NCBI RefSeq assembly: GCF_903969135.1
Contig: NZ_LR824569.1
Coordinates: forward strand, 3,803,001-3,867,000
Direction: 5' to 3'
Length of the DNA: 64,000 nucleotides
Source: Chryseobacterium sp. JV274
GTDB taxonomy: Bacteria > Bacteroidota > Bacteroidia > Flavobacteriales > Weeksellaceae
Below the pieces are notes generated by a model. It saw nothing but the letters and a program-made list of their open reading frames with translations, did not search any database and had not been told where the DNA came from. Position numbers and translations under genes: made by a program. Of the stretch, positions 26,051 to 35,732 are shown in pieces (the stretch's first letter is position 1; the number at the start of each line of letters is the position of its first letter).

Positions 26051-27430
26051 TTATAATCCGAACATTCTTGCAAATAGATCCGGGAAAACCCCAAGGATAA
26101 TAATTAAAACAATTATTATTACTGCAATGATATTGTAAGTAAGTGTTACTTTTTCTGATGATTTGAATGTAGATTCTTTAAAGAAGAACATTGCGATGAT
26201 CAGCCTTAAATAGTAAGCAATAGACAAGGCAGAACCCAATACCGCTACCAATACTAAGAAAGCTGCACCGTTCATAGCCTGGGAGAATAAAGCAAATTTA
26301 CCCATAAACCCAGCTGTTAACGGAACCCCTGCCATTGAAAGCATAGAGATTGCTGCTGCTGTTGCTAATAAAGGTTCTGTTTTCGCCAATCCTTTAAATG
26401 CTCCGAAAGAAGTTTCTCTTTTTAATTTCTCTACCCAGATCAGACACATGAAAACTCCTACTGTAGATAAAGAATAAGCAAATAAATAGAATGCTAAGTT
26501 ATAAGTAGAAAGGCTTGTCATTCCGAAGAATACCAATCCGATATATCCTGCATGAGATACTGAAGAGTATGCCAGCATTCTTTTTGCATTTGTCTGAGCA
26601 AGACCCATAACGTTTGCTAAAAGTAATGTAATGATTAAGAATACTCCTAAAACGTTGATCCACTCATGAGTCACTCCAGTGAAACCAAGCGTCATCAATC
26701 TGAATAGGGCAAAGAATCCTGAGATTTTTACCACACTCGCCATGAAAGCTGTGATCAGTGAAGGAGAGCCTGCATATACATCAGGACTCCACATGTGGAA
26801 AGGTGCTAAAGCTACCTTGAATGCCAATGCACAAAGAATAAGTAATACTCCTAGGATAAACATTACATTCCCTGAATTAGCTACTCCAAAATCATGAATC
26901 TTGTACAGATCAAAACTTCCTGCACTTCCATAGATGAACGCAATCCCGAACAGTAAGAAACCTGTTGCAAATGCACCCATAAGGAAATATTTAATAGAAG
27001 CTTCATTGGATCTAAGATCAGTTTTGTTAGCTCCAGCCATTACATATAATGGAATAGAAAGGATCTCAATTCCTAAGAACATCGTTACCAGGTTCTGGTA
27101 TCCGAAAAGGATGATCCCTCCACATAATGCAAATAGCATCAATGCATATAATTCTGACTGGTGGCTTCTATGGTTGCTGAACGCAAAACCTCCCAGAAAG
27201 AATAATAATAATGTTGTTACGATTGATATTTTAGTGAATAATGCGGTATTGCCACTGTACTCATACATATGCTTGTAATGGTCGAAGAACGAACATTCCG
27301 GCATAAAACTTACGTACAATGCGATGATTAATCCCAAAATCCCAATGTATCTTGCGAATTTTCCTTGTTCAAAAACTCCTGAAAATAACGCAATAACTGC
27401 CGTTAGGAAAACAATAATTAAAACACTCAT
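26051..27430 (-). CDS. nuoN: NADH-quinone oxidoreductase subunit N
   Basis: An inner-membrane proton-channel subunit of complex I, 459 aa, with about 14 hydrophobic segments. The antiporter-like core shows GIEILSIPLYVMAG, SIKYFLMGAFATGFLLFG, KVALAPFHMWSPDVYAGSP (conserved Lys in TM7) and KRMLAYSSVSHAGYIGL. Last gene of the nuo operon, 152 bp after nuoM. The C-terminal 34 codons recur as a relic at 24383-24490. Confidence 0.95.
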   Translation of the reverse strand: MSVLIIVFLTAVIALFSGVFEQGKFARYIGILGLIIALYVSFMPECSFFDHYKHMYEYSGNTALFTKISIVTTLLLFFLGGFAFSNHRSHQSELYALMLFALCGGIILFGYQNLVTMFLGIEILSIPLYVMAGANKTDLRSNEASIKYFLMGAFATGFLLFGIAFIYGSAGSFDLYKIHDFGVANSGNVMFILGVLLILCALAFKVALAPFHMWSPDVYAGSPSLITAFMASVVKISGFFALFRLMTLGFTGVTHEWINVLGVFLIITLLLANVMGLAQTNAKRMLAYSSVSHAGYIGLVFFGMTSLSTYNLAFYLFAYSLSTVGVFMCLIWVEKLKRETSFGAFKGLAKTEPLLATAAAISMLSMAGVPLTAGFMGKFALFSQAMNGAAFLVLVAVLGSALSIAYYLRLIIAMFFFKESTFKSSEKVTLTYNIIAVIIIVLIIILGVFPDLFARMFGL

Positions 27431-27582
27431 AATATAGATTTGAGGTGCGAGATCTGAAGTTTAAAGTTTAAGGTTTTGAGTTTAAAGTTCCGGGTTCAAA
27501 AGTTCCCATCCCTAATCTCTTCGTCTTTTATCTTTATGCTCTCTAATCTCTTAATTTTTTAATTTTTAAATCTTTTAATTTT

Positions 27583-29076
27583 TTAGTTAGCCATCGCCAT
27601 GTAGATAAACTTCACTGAACTACTCACCATGTCGATTACCGGTTGTGGGAAAATACCTAGTAAGATCACAAAAACCGCTAAACTTGCCAATACAGAAAAT
27701 TCTACTCCTGACAAATCTTTTGCTGTACTTAAAACGGCTTCATCTCCTTCTCCAAACATTGCTTTTCCGTAGAATCTCAATAAATACACCGCACAAAGAA
27801 TTACCGTAAGACCAGCAATTACTGCTGCTGTCCCATTAAAATCATAAACAGATTTCAACAAAATAAATTCTCCAATGAATCCATTAGTTAATGGAACTCC
27901 CATTGAACCTAATATAATGATCAAGAACAATACAGCAAACTTAGGCGCTACTTTAGCTAAACCACCCATTTGTCTGATGTCTCTTGATTTAAATCTCTTG
28001 TATAAAATATCACAACAGTAGAATAATCCTACCACGTTGATACCGTGAGCGAAAGTCTGTACCAATGCTCCTTCAGTTCCTTCTACATTGAAAGTTCCTC
28101 TTAGCGTAACTACTGCAGAAGCGAAGATCCCTGCCACCATCAATCCTACGTGAGAGAAAGATGAATACGCAATGATTCTCTTCATGTCCGTCTGGATAAT
28201 GGCAATCAATGCTCCGTGAACAATACCTACAATTGCAAGAATGATCACAATCTGCCCTGAAATTCCTGCTATCGGAAGCGGAGTGATTGGAAGTAAATAA
28301 CGCAATACACCATATACTGCCATTTTAAGCATGATCCCTGATAACAACATTGATCCTTGAGTAGGAGAGTAGGTATAGGTATCAGGCTGCCATGTATGGA
28401 AAGGGAATACCGGTAATTTCACTGCAAATGCAAAGAAAATAAACCAGAATACCACAGTCTGTTGTACTTCGTTCAGTTGTGCATTGTATAGATCTGTTAA
28501 AGCGAATGATGCTGAGTGGTTGTACACATAGATCAATCCGGCTAACATAAATAATGATCCAACGAATGTATATACGAAGAATTTCGTAGTGAATTCGAAC
28601 CTCTTATTCTCTTGTCCCCAAAGTCCGGCAATGAACCAAATTGGAATCAAAGTTACTTCCCAGAAAATGTAGAACAGCAATCCGTCTAAAGAAGTGAACA
28701 CTCCTACAAGCCCGAACTGCATCAGCAGAATCAATCCGTAGAATGTATTTCTGTAGTTTACATTTTCGTTGAAAGATGATAAAATAATAATTGGAGCCAG
28801 AATATTGGTCAATAATAAAAGAAGCATACTCATCCCATCGATACCGAAGTGAAGAGAACTCTTCATAAATTGTGACCAAGGATAATTGATCTCATGCTGC
28901 AATACACTATCTACCGTCGGAGTAAAATCGAAATCCGAAAGTATATAAAATGTAAGAAGCATTTGTACCAATGCAATTCCCAGTGCCAAATATTTGCTGG
29001 AATTACTCTTCCACGCAAAAACTAATCCCGAACCTACTAGAGGTAATAGTAATAATGTTAATAATAAACAAGACAT
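27583..29076 (-). CDS. nuoM: NADH-quinone oxidoreductase subunit M
   Basis: A proton-pumping membrane subunit, 497 aa. It has the conserved FYIFWEVTLIPIWFIAG (Glu in TM5), FAVKLPVFPFHTWQPDTYTYSP (Lys in TM7) and MKRIIAYSSFSHVGLMVAG. Starts 2 bp after the nuoL stop. The 152-bp spacer to nuoN is AT-rich with short repeats of AAGTTTAAAG/TCTAATCTCTT type and no gene. Confidence 0.95.
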   Translation of the reverse strand: MSCLLLTLLLLPLVGSGLVFAWKSNSSKYLALGIALVQMLLTFYILSDFDFTPTVDSVLQHEINYPWSQFMKSSLHFGIDGMSMLLLLLTNILAPIIILSSFNENVNYRNTFYGLILLMQFGLVGVFTSLDGLLFYIFWEVTLIPIWFIAGLWGQENKRFEFTTKFFVYTFVGSLFMLAGLIYVYNHSASFALTDLYNAQLNEVQQTVVFWFIFFAFAVKLPVFPFHTWQPDTYTYSPTQGSMLLSGIMLKMAVYGVLRYLLPITPLPIAGISGQIVIILAIVGIVHGALIAIIQTDMKRIIAYSSFSHVGLMVAGIFASAVVTLRGTFNVEGTEGALVQTFAHGINVVGLFYCCDILYKRFKSRDIRQMGGLAKVAPKFAVLFLIIILGSMGVPLTNGFIGEFILLKSVYDFNGTAAVIAGLTVILCAVYLLRFYGKAMFGEGDEAVLSTAKDLSGVEFSVLASLAVFVILLGIFPQPVIDMVSSSVKFIYMAMAN

Positions 29077-29078
29077 TA

Positions 29079-30992
29079 TTATTGTAATAAAAAGTTAACA
29101 ATTAATATAATTCCCACAGCTAAAGACATGATAAGAATATACGTCTCTACATTTCCGTTTTGAACACGCTTCATAGCTTTTCCGCTGTCTTCAGCACCAT
29201 CACCTACAAAGTTTACAAAACGGTCTAAGATACCCTTATCAAACATCTTTCCTCCGCGTCCTAATCCTTCAACAGTTTTTACAATCAATGCGTTGTAAAG
29301 TTCGTCAACGTATAATTTTTTAGCAGAAAGCTTTTCCCATCCGGTATAGCTTTCTTCTGCAACAGCCATTTTTTTCTTCTTCACGTAGGTGTTTCTAACG
29401 ATAAACCATACAGAGAAGAACATAAGGATTGTTGCTGCTAATAAGATCATTTCAGTATTGAAATCTACTCCTGAAAGAGTAGCTTCCATCTGGCTGTAGC
29501 TTTGTTCCGTAAGAACTGGCTTTAACCATTCCATCAGTTTGGCATAATGTCCGTGACCGATGAAGTGTGGCAGATTGATGAAACCTCCGATTACAGAAAG
29601 AATAGCCAATACGATCAATGGTAATGTCATATTTGACGGGCTTTCATGTAAGTGGTGTTTCTGCTCTTCAGTACCTCTGAACTCTCCGTGGAATGTCAAA
29701 TAATACAGTCTGAACATATAGGTTGCAGTCATTGCCGCTAATGCAAATAATATTACCCAGTAAAGAGGGTTTTTAGCGAAAGCTGCGACTAAAATTTCGT
29801 CTTTAGAGATCATCCCTGATAGTAAAGGGAAACCTGAGATGGCTAATGTTCCGATAAGGAATGTAGCGTGGGTAAGAGGAATATATTTTTTAAGACCTCC
29901 CATGAAACGCATATCCTGTTCGTTGCTCATTGCATGGATTACAGAACCTGCACCCAGGAATAATAAAGCCTTAAAGAATGCGTGTGTCATTACGTGGAAC
30001 ATCGCTGTTGTATACGCTCCTAGACCTAAAGCAATGAACATAAATCCAAGCTGTGAAACGGTAGAGTAAGCTAATACTTTTTTGATGTCGTTCTGACGAA
30101 GTGCATAGAATCCTGCCAAAGCAGCCGTTAAGAATCCGATGAATAAAATTCCTCCCTGTACTGTAGGTGCCAAAGTAAATAAGAAGTTTGATCTTACTAC
30201 CAAATAGATCCCTGCCGTTACCATCGTTGCCGCGTGGATCAACGCTGATACAGGAGTAGGCCCGGCCATCGCATCCGGTAACCATGTATATAATGGAACC
30301 TGAGCAGATTTACCGGTAGCACCGATGAATAAACTCGCTGTGATAAAGATAATCACTGTTCCGTCCAATTCAAATTTTGAAGCGTTTTCTGCTACAGAAA
30401 GATAATCTACAGCATTGGTCTGAGAAGCAATCATGAAAATACCAATCAATAACGCAAGGTCACCAATTCTGTTCATAATGAAAGCTTTTCTTGCTGCTTT
30501 ACCGTATTCTTCGTTAGTGTACCAGAATCCGATCAACAGGTAAGAACAAAGACCTACACCTTCCCATCCGATGAATAAGATAAGGTAGTTGCTTCCCATT
30601 ACCAAAAGTAACATGGAAAAGATGAAAAGGTTCAGATAAGTAAAGAACTTATAGAATCCTTTGTCATGACTCATATATCCGATAGAGTATAAGTGGATCA
30701 GTGAACCGATACCCGTAATGATCATCACCATCATTAAAGAAAGCTGATCAATCTGGAATCCAAAATTGATTTGAACTCCATTGACTCTAAACCATTCAAA
30801 AGCTTTTACGATTACAGGCTGGCTTTCAGAATTGAAATTCATAAAAAGACTTACAGCGATACAGAATGATCCGAAAACCATTGCCGTAGCCAAAGATCCA
30901 ACCAATATTTTTGGAAGATTTTTCCCGAATAAACCGTTAATAAGAAACCCTAAAAGTGGTAAAAGTACTATTGCATATACTAGATTCTCCAT
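29079..30992 (-). CDS. nuoL: NADH-quinone oxidoreductase subunit L
   Basis: The distal proton-pumping subunit, 637 aa. Core motifs are LFIGWEGVGLCSYLLIGFWY, GATGKSAQVPLYTWLPDAMAGPTPVSALIHAATMV (seen as KSAQVPLYTWLPDAM plus PVSALIHAATMV) and KKVLAYSTVSQLGFMF. The C-terminal extension includes the long lateral-helix region and ends with a membrane anchor. Packed between nuoK and nuoM with 2-bp gaps. Confidence 0.96.
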   Translation of the reverse strand: MENLVYAIVLLPLLGFLINGLFGKNLPKILVGSLATAMVFGSFCIAVSLFMNFNSESQPVIVKAFEWFRVNGVQINFGFQIDQLSLMMVMIITGIGSLIHLYSIGYMSHDKGFYKFFTYLNLFIFSMLLLVMGSNYLILFIGWEGVGLCSYLLIGFWYTNEEYGKAARKAFIMNRIGDLALLIGIFMIASQTNAVDYLSVAENASKFELDGTVIIFITASLFIGATGKSAQVPLYTWLPDAMAGPTPVSALIHAATMVTAGIYLVVRSNFLFTLAPTVQGGILFIGFLTAALAGFYALRQNDIKKVLAYSTVSQLGFMFIALGLGAYTTAMFHVMTHAFFKALLFLGAGSVIHAMSNEQDMRFMGGLKKYIPLTHATFLIGTLAISGFPLLSGMISKDEILVAAFAKNPLYWVILFALAAMTATYMFRLYYLTFHGEFRGTEEQKHHLHESPSNMTLPLIVLAILSVIGGFINLPHFIGHGHYAKLMEWLKPVLTEQSYSQMEATLSGVDFNTEMILLAATILMFFSVWFIVRNTYVKKKKMAVAEESYTGWEKLSAKKLYVDELYNALIVKTVEGLGRGGKMFDKGILDRFVNFVGDGAEDSGKAMKRVQNGNVETYILIMSLAVGIILIVNFLLQ

Positions 30993-30994
30993 TC

Positions 30995-31324
30995 TTATCC
31001 TCTTAATTTATTAAATATACTCACATCTACAGAACGGGTATTTCTATACAGCATAGCAATAATTGCCAGACCTACTGCTACTTCAGCAGCAGCCACAACC
31101 ATAATGAAGAAAACTAAAAGCTGTCCGTCGCCGTTGCCTTTATACGCTGAAAAAGCTGCCAATAAAAGGTTTACAGAATTCAGCATAAGCTCTACACAGC
31201 CCAGAATCACAATAGCATTTTTTCTAAGCAATACTCCCATTACTCCCAAACAGAACAATACTGATGAAAGAATGATGAAGTAGTCCAAAGGGATGCTTTG
31301 TATAAATGTATTTACTTCTCCCAT
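30995..31324 (-). CDS. nuoK: NADH-quinone oxidoreductase subunit K
   Basis: A 109-aa subunit with three transmembrane helices. It contains the family signatures GVLLRKNAIVILGCVELMLNSVNLLL (Glu in TM2, here within LGCVELMLNSVNL) and FFIMVVAAAEVAVGLAIIAMLYR (second conserved Glu, in VAAAEVAVGLAI). Lies 4 bp after nuoJ. Confidence 0.96.
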   Translation of the reverse strand: MGEVNTFIQSIPLDYFIILSSVLFCLGVMGVLLRKNAIVILGCVELMLNSVNLLLAAFSAYKGNGDGQLLVFFIMVVAAAEVAVGLAIIAMLYRNTRSVDVSIFNKLRG

Positions 31325-31328
31325 AATT

Positions 31329-31826
31329 TTATAAATCTTTTTTACCGATTAATACCGCGCCTACAATACCTGCCAAAATTAGGATGGAAGCAAGCTCAAA
31401 CGGTAAAACATATTCATTAAACAAAAGTCTACCCAGATTTTTTGTAAGACCAATACCTCTGTCTACATTTTCAACAACAATGTGTTTGTCCTGTACACCT
31501 CTGAAAACTCCTAGTACACCTACTAAAAGAAGACCTGCTGTAAAAACTCCAACAAACTTTAAAGTATTGTTCTTCTTACTTTCGTCTCCTTTATTAAGAT
31601 TAAGCATCATCAGGATGTAAAGGAAAAGTACCATGATGGCACCTGCGTACACTATAATCTGGATAATTGCCAGGAACTGTGCATTTAAAAGAATGTACAT
31701 TCCTGCAATTGAAAACATTGTAACAATCAATGACAAAATAGCATAGAGAGGATTTCTTGCAAATACAAAATAAACTGCACTTGCCACTGCTAAAAACGCC
31801 ACCAAGAAAAATAAAAACTGATCCAT
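31329..31826 (-). CDS. nuoJ: NADH-quinone oxidoreductase subunit J
   Basis: A 165-aa membrane subunit with five hydrophobic segments, including NPLYAILSLIVTMFSIAGMY and the conserved IIQIIVYAGAIMVLFLYILMML (TM3 pi-bulge region, IVYAGAIMVLFLY). Start codon overlaps the nuoI stop by one base (TAATG). Confidence 0.95.
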   Translation of the reverse strand: MDQFLFFLVAFLAVASAVYFVFARNPLYAILSLIVTMFSIAGMYILLNAQFLAIIQIIVYAGAIMVLFLYILMMLNLNKGDESKKNNTLKFVGVFTAGLLLVGVLGVFRGVQDKHIVVENVDRGIGLTKNLGRLLFNEYVLPFELASILILAGIVGAVLIGKKDL

Positions 31827-32383
31827 TATTTTACCGCATTTTTTTGTTTCTCGGATTGTCTTGTCGTGATATCAATCCTTTCATTTATTTTTTCAACTAG
31901 TTTATCTTTTCCGTAAATGAAAGAACCTCTGTTCGTTTCCACATCTACTAGTCTATCAGTAAGATAGATGGCAGATTTAGGACAGGCTTCTTCACACATT
32001 CCGCAGAAAATACATCTTAGCATATTAATTTCATATACTGAAGCGTACTTTTCTTCTCTGTAAAGACCTTTTTCCTCTTTTGTTCTTTCAGCAGCAGTCA
32101 TCGTAATGGCTTCTGCAGGACAAGCTACCGCACAAAGTCCGCAAGCTGTACATCTTTCTCTGCCTTCTTCGTCTCTTTTCAGAACGTGCTGGCCTCTCCA
32201 GATGGTTGTTCTTGGCTTCTGTACTTCCGGATACGAATATACTGCGGGAGCACCCTTTATCACGGTTCTTACAGCATGCTTAAATGTAATCCCCATCCCT
32301 GTAAAGATAGCAGGAAGGTAGATTTTTTCAGCAAGGGTCATTTCTTTATTGGAAACAACTTTTGATCTGTTTGTAAGTTTCAT
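31826..32383 (-). CDS. nuoI: NADH-quinone oxidoreductase subunit I (2x[4Fe-4S] ferredoxin)
   Basis: The 185-aa peripheral-arm ferredoxin subunit that carries clusters N6a and N6b. Two CxxCxxCxxxCP motifs are intact: CTACGLCAVACPAEAI and CIFCGMCEEACPKSAI. The N-terminus is amphipathic. The 152-bp spacer to nuoH is AT-rich and holds no gene. Confidence 0.96.
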   Translation of the reverse strand: MKLTNRSKVVSNKEMTLAEKIYLPAIFTGMGITFKHAVRTVIKGAPAVYSYPEVQKPRTTIWRGQHVLKRDEEGRERCTACGLCAVACPAEAITMTAAERTKEEKGLYREEKYASVYEINMLRCIFCGMCEEACPKSAIYLTDRLVDVETNRGSFIYGKDKLVEKINERIDITTRQSEKQKNAVK

Positions 32384-32535
32384 TTAATTATAGATATTAG
32401 ATGTTAGACACCAGATTTTAGACTAATCTTGTCTGTTATCTTAATTATTTAATATTGATTATTGAATATGATAGGCTAAAGATAAAGCTTTGATTTCATA
32501 ATCAAATTTTCAAATCAGCTCATTTTCAAATTTTC

Positions 32536-33600
32536 TTAGTTTGCAAATGCTAAAATTACAGCTCCTGTAATTAATAGGTTTACCAATGCCATCGGGATTA
32601 ATGTTTTCCATCCCAAGTGCATTAACTGGTCGTATCTGAATCTTGGAAGTGTCCATCTGATCCACATGAAGATCAGAATTCCGATTACAGTCTTCGTTAA
32701 GAATGCTACGATACTTAAGATTCCTGCAGTGTTCTCACCCCAGTTCTGAGTTACCCATTCAATACCAGGATAGTTGTAACCTCCGAAGAAAAGAACTACC
32801 ATGAAAGCGTTAGAGATAAACATGTTCACATATTCCCCGAACATATATAAACCTAATTTCATGGAAGAGTATTCTGTAGAGTATCCTGTTACCAATTCAG
32901 ATTCACACTCAGGTAAATCGAATGGGTGTCTGTTGGTTTCAGCCAATGCTGCTACGAAGAAAACAAGGAAAGCGATCGGCTGGTAGAAAATATTCCAGTT
33001 CAACCCGGAAACCCAAGGAATTACACCCCATAATTTCCCAGCAGTCTGGCTTTCTGTGATTTCTTTTAAGTCTAAACTTCCTGTCATCATAATGATAGAA
33101 AGAAGTGCTAATCCCATTGCCAATTCGTAAGAAATCATCTGAGAAGAAGCACGGATAGCACCTAGTAATGAATATTTGTTGTTTGAAGCCCAACCTCCGA
33201 TCATAATTCCGTAAACCCCAATTGAAGCCATTCCGATGATGAAAAGTACACCAACATCAATGTTAGCTACCTGAAGATCAAAAGAAGTACCTGCAATATT
33301 TAAACTTTTACCCCAAGGAATAACAGCTCCTGTAATCAATGAAATAAACATTACCAAAGCAGGTCCTAATACGAAAAGGAATCTTTCTGCATTGGCCGGC
33401 GTAAAGTCTTCTTTGAAGAAAAACTTTCCACCATCAGCAAGAGGCTGCAGTAATCCGAAAGGTCCGGCTCTGTTGGGACCAATTCTATCCTGCATGATAG
33501 AGGCTACTTTTCTTTCTGCCCAGGTAGAGTAGGCTGCAATCGTCAGTGATAGCAGGAAAAGTGCTAGTACAAGTATAAGTTTAAATGTAAGTAAATCCAT
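32536..33600 (-). CDS. nuoH: NADH-quinone oxidoreductase subunit H
   Basis: The 354-aa membrane subunit forming part of the quinone site. Signatures are WAERKVASIMQDRIGPNRAG, LQPLADGGKFFFKED, SSQMISYELAMGL and AETNRHPFDLPECESELVTGY (the last two carry functional Glu residues). Eight transmembrane segments expected. Confidence 0.96.
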   Translation of the reverse strand: MDLLTFKLILVLALFLLSLTIAAYSTWAERKVASIMQDRIGPNRAGPFGLLQPLADGGKFFFKEDFTPANAERFLFVLGPALVMFISLITGAVIPWGKSLNIAGTSFDLQVANIDVGVLFIIGMASIGVYGIMIGGWASNNKYSLLGAIRASSQMISYELAMGLALLSIIMMTGSLDLKEITESQTAGKLWGVIPWVSGLNWNIFYQPIAFLVFFVAALAETNRHPFDLPECESELVTGYSTEYSSMKLGLYMFGEYVNMFISNAFMVVLFFGGYNYPGIEWVTQNWGENTAGILSIVAFLTKTVIGILIFMWIRWTLPRFRYDQLMHLGWKTLIPMALVNLLITGAVILAFAN

Positions 33601-33620
33601 TTTTTATTTTAAATGTTTGA

Positions 33621-33770
33621 AGATGGGAGCTGGAAGCTGGAAGTTTATCACCTCGCGGCATCAACTCTTCATCACATTACCAAATTTTTTATATTTTTTA
33701 AAACGATTGAAGTTAAAAGTGGATTGTAGGTTTATTATTAAAACTTCCAGCTTCCGGCTTCTAGATCCAA
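33621..33770. repeat. Imperfect inverted repeat in the nuoG-nuoH spacer
   Basis: GCTGGAAGCTGGAAGTTT (33629-33646) faces AAACTTCCAGCTTCCGGCTTC (33741-33761) across ~95 bp. The GGAAGCTGGAAG units resemble repeat sequences seen between flavobacterial genes. The transcript could fold into a long hairpin inside the operon. Confidence 0.65.
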
Positions 33771-33775
33771 CTATT

Positions 33776-34774
33776 TTATTTTTCGTCTTTTTCACTGATT
33801 TCTTTAGCCATAGGATTGTCTAAAACTCTTAGCTCATCCTTAGGTTTTTCGTAGTGGTTCAATGAAATTACAGAGTGTCTGTCGATATGTCTAGGACCTT
33901 CGATGTTCCAGTCTGATAATGCTTTTCTTTCGAAACGGCATGTATCACAGATGAATTCTTCCACTTCACCCCATTGGTCTTTTCTTGCAGTTACTCTTAC
34001 GATTTCGTCACCTTTCATCCATACTACAGCTTTTCCTGAACACTTATCACATTTACAAGAAGCGTTCATTGGTTTTGTAAACCATACTCTGCTTGCAAAA
34101 CGAGCTGTTCTGTCTGTTAATGCTCCTACCGGACAAACGTCGATAACATTTCCGATGAAGTCATTGTCTAAAGCTTTATTTAAATAGGTTGAAATTTCAG
34201 CGTGATCTCCTCTGAAAAGAATACCGTGTTCTCTTGTTTCTGTAAGCTGGTTTGCTGTCAATACACATCTTGCACAAAGAATACAACGGTTCATATTCAA
34301 TTTGATGTTCGGTCCAAGATCATCAGCTTCGTAAGTATTTCTTTCAAATTCTGTTCTTGTACTGTCTACACCATGCTCATATCCTAAGTCCTGAAGATGA
34401 CATTCTCCTGCCTGGTCACAGATAGGGCAGTCCAGCGGGTGGTTTACCAATAAGAACTCGGTAACCGCTTTTCTTCCCTCCTGAGCTTTCTCAGAAGTAA
34501 GGTTTTTTACTTCCATCCCATCCATTACATTCGTTCTGCAGCTTGCTACCAATTTCGGCATAGGACGAGGATCTGCTTCAGACCCTTTAGAAACTTCTAC
34601 AAGACATGTTCTACATCTCCCTCCACTGGTCTCTAGCTTGCTGTAGTAGCACATAGCGGGAGGTACAGATTTTCCACCGATTTGTCTTGCTGCTTCCAGA
34701 ATGGAAGTACCAGGCATCACTTCAGTAGTCTGTCCGTCTATAGTTATTTTGAATTTTTTAACTTCTTCGCTCAT
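33776..34774 (-). CDS. nuoG: NADH-quinone oxidoreductase subunit G, short form
   Basis: A 332-aa iron-sulfur subunit. It has an N-terminal [2Fe-2S] domain (CYYSKLETSGGRCRTCLVEV, with later VASCR), the N3 motif LDCPICDQAGECHLQD, and [4Fe-4S] motifs NRCILCARCV and IDVCPVGALT. After this comes a CKCDKCSGK cluster-like site. The molybdopterin-oxidoreductase-like domain of the long NuoG is absent; this short form is usual in flavobacteria. Confidence 0.93.
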   Translation of the reverse strand: MSEEVKKFKITIDGQTTEVMPGTSILEAARQIGGKSVPPAMCYYSKLETSGGRCRTCLVEVSKGSEADPRPMPKLVASCRTNVMDGMEVKNLTSEKAQEGRKAVTEFLLVNHPLDCPICDQAGECHLQDLGYEHGVDSTRTEFERNTYEADDLGPNIKLNMNRCILCARCVLTANQLTETREHGILFRGDHAEISTYLNKALDNDFIGNVIDVCPVGALTDRTARFASRVWFTKPMNASCKCDKCSGKAVVWMKGDEIVRVTARKDQWGEVEEFICDTCRFERKALSDWNIEGPRHIDRHSVISLNHYEKPKDELRVLDNPMAKEISEKDEK

Positions 34775-34815
34775 ATGATATGCTTTAAGCTTTATGCGTT
34801 AAGCAATAGGCTTTG

Positions 34816-35727
34816 TTATTTATATTTCTTAGTATTAAATGTATATCCAATTCCTCCTAGAACCTGTCCGAAAACAAAGTCCTGGCGTGCTTTATCAGGT
34901 TTGTTATTCAATGTAGTTTTAATATCCCACATATTAATATAACCTGCTTTTCCTTCTAGTCTCAGCATCCAGTTTTTCCAGAAAACTAAGTTAAGACTGG
35001 ATCTGATATCGGTTCCCATACCTGCAACGTGAAAACGGTCACTTCTTTCATTTCCAAAAAGTTTTACATTACTTTTCGGAAACATAAATCCGATTCCAGC
35101 TCCATAAGACCATACTAAATCTATATTCTTCTTATGAACAAGGTTTTTGTATTTCTCAAGACCTAAGTTTTCATAATTAAGTCCATCTGTATGTTCGAAA
35201 GTAAGGAACTTCTCATCTGCAAGATTTACCTGTCCGTTTTGAACCATTGCTGCATATTCAGGATCTGAAATATGTCCTTTGAAGCCCACAGTCTGGTTCT
35301 GGTCCATTACATATTTCATATGGTCTATCCCAAGTACCAGCGCTAAATTGTCTTTAATAAAATATCCTATTCTGAAATTATACTGTGTTACAGTAAACCA
35401 GCTTGGATCAAAATAGACAATTCCAAATTTTGTAGGTCTGTCTTGTGCCCTTACATTATTCAGTTGAAAATCGTATCCGTTTCCGGTAAAATGAATATCA
35501 GAATTGCTATAAGCCGCTCTGTTCCATCCATAAAATACGAAAACCTGACCTTTTTTGCTTAATGGTAATGGCTTTTCTTTTTTTTCAGCTTTAATTTGCT
35601 GTTTCTCACTCGCTACATATGACAAATCCTCTTCAACGGATCTGTTATAACTTGCAGTATCTGTTTTCTTATTCTGTGCAAATACAAAATTCGACATCAT
35701 TAAGCCGACAACCAATAATTTTTTCAT
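34816..35727 (-). CDS. Outer-membrane beta-barrel protein inside the nuo operon
   Basis: A 303-aa exported protein (signal LLVVGLMMSNFVFAQ). After a charged linker it has repeated beta-strand segments such as GQVFVFYGWNRAAYSNSDIHF, SWFTVTQYNFRIGYFIKDNL, DLVWSYGAGIGFMF and GQVLGGIGYTFN at the end, a pattern of a small OM barrel. No relation to complex I chemistry is visible. It lies 5 bp after nuoF and 41 bp before nuoG on the same strand, so it must be co-transcribed with them. Function unknown. Confidence 0.8.
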   Translation of the reverse strand: MKKLLVVGLMMSNFVFAQNKKTDTASYNRSVEEDLSYVASEKQQIKAEKKEKPLPLSKKGQVFVFYGWNRAAYSNSDIHFTGNGYDFQLNNVRAQDRPTKFGIVYFDPSWFTVTQYNFRIGYFIKDNLALVLGIDHMKYVMDQNQTVGFKGHISDPEYAAMVQNGQVNLADEKFLTFEHTDGLNYENLGLEKYKNLVHKKNIDLVWSYGAGIGFMFPKSNVKLFGNERSDRFHVAGMGTDIRSSLNLVFWKNWMLRLEGKAGYINMWDIKTTLNNKPDKARQDFVFGQVLGGIGYTFNTKKYK

Positions 35728-35732
35728 TTTAC

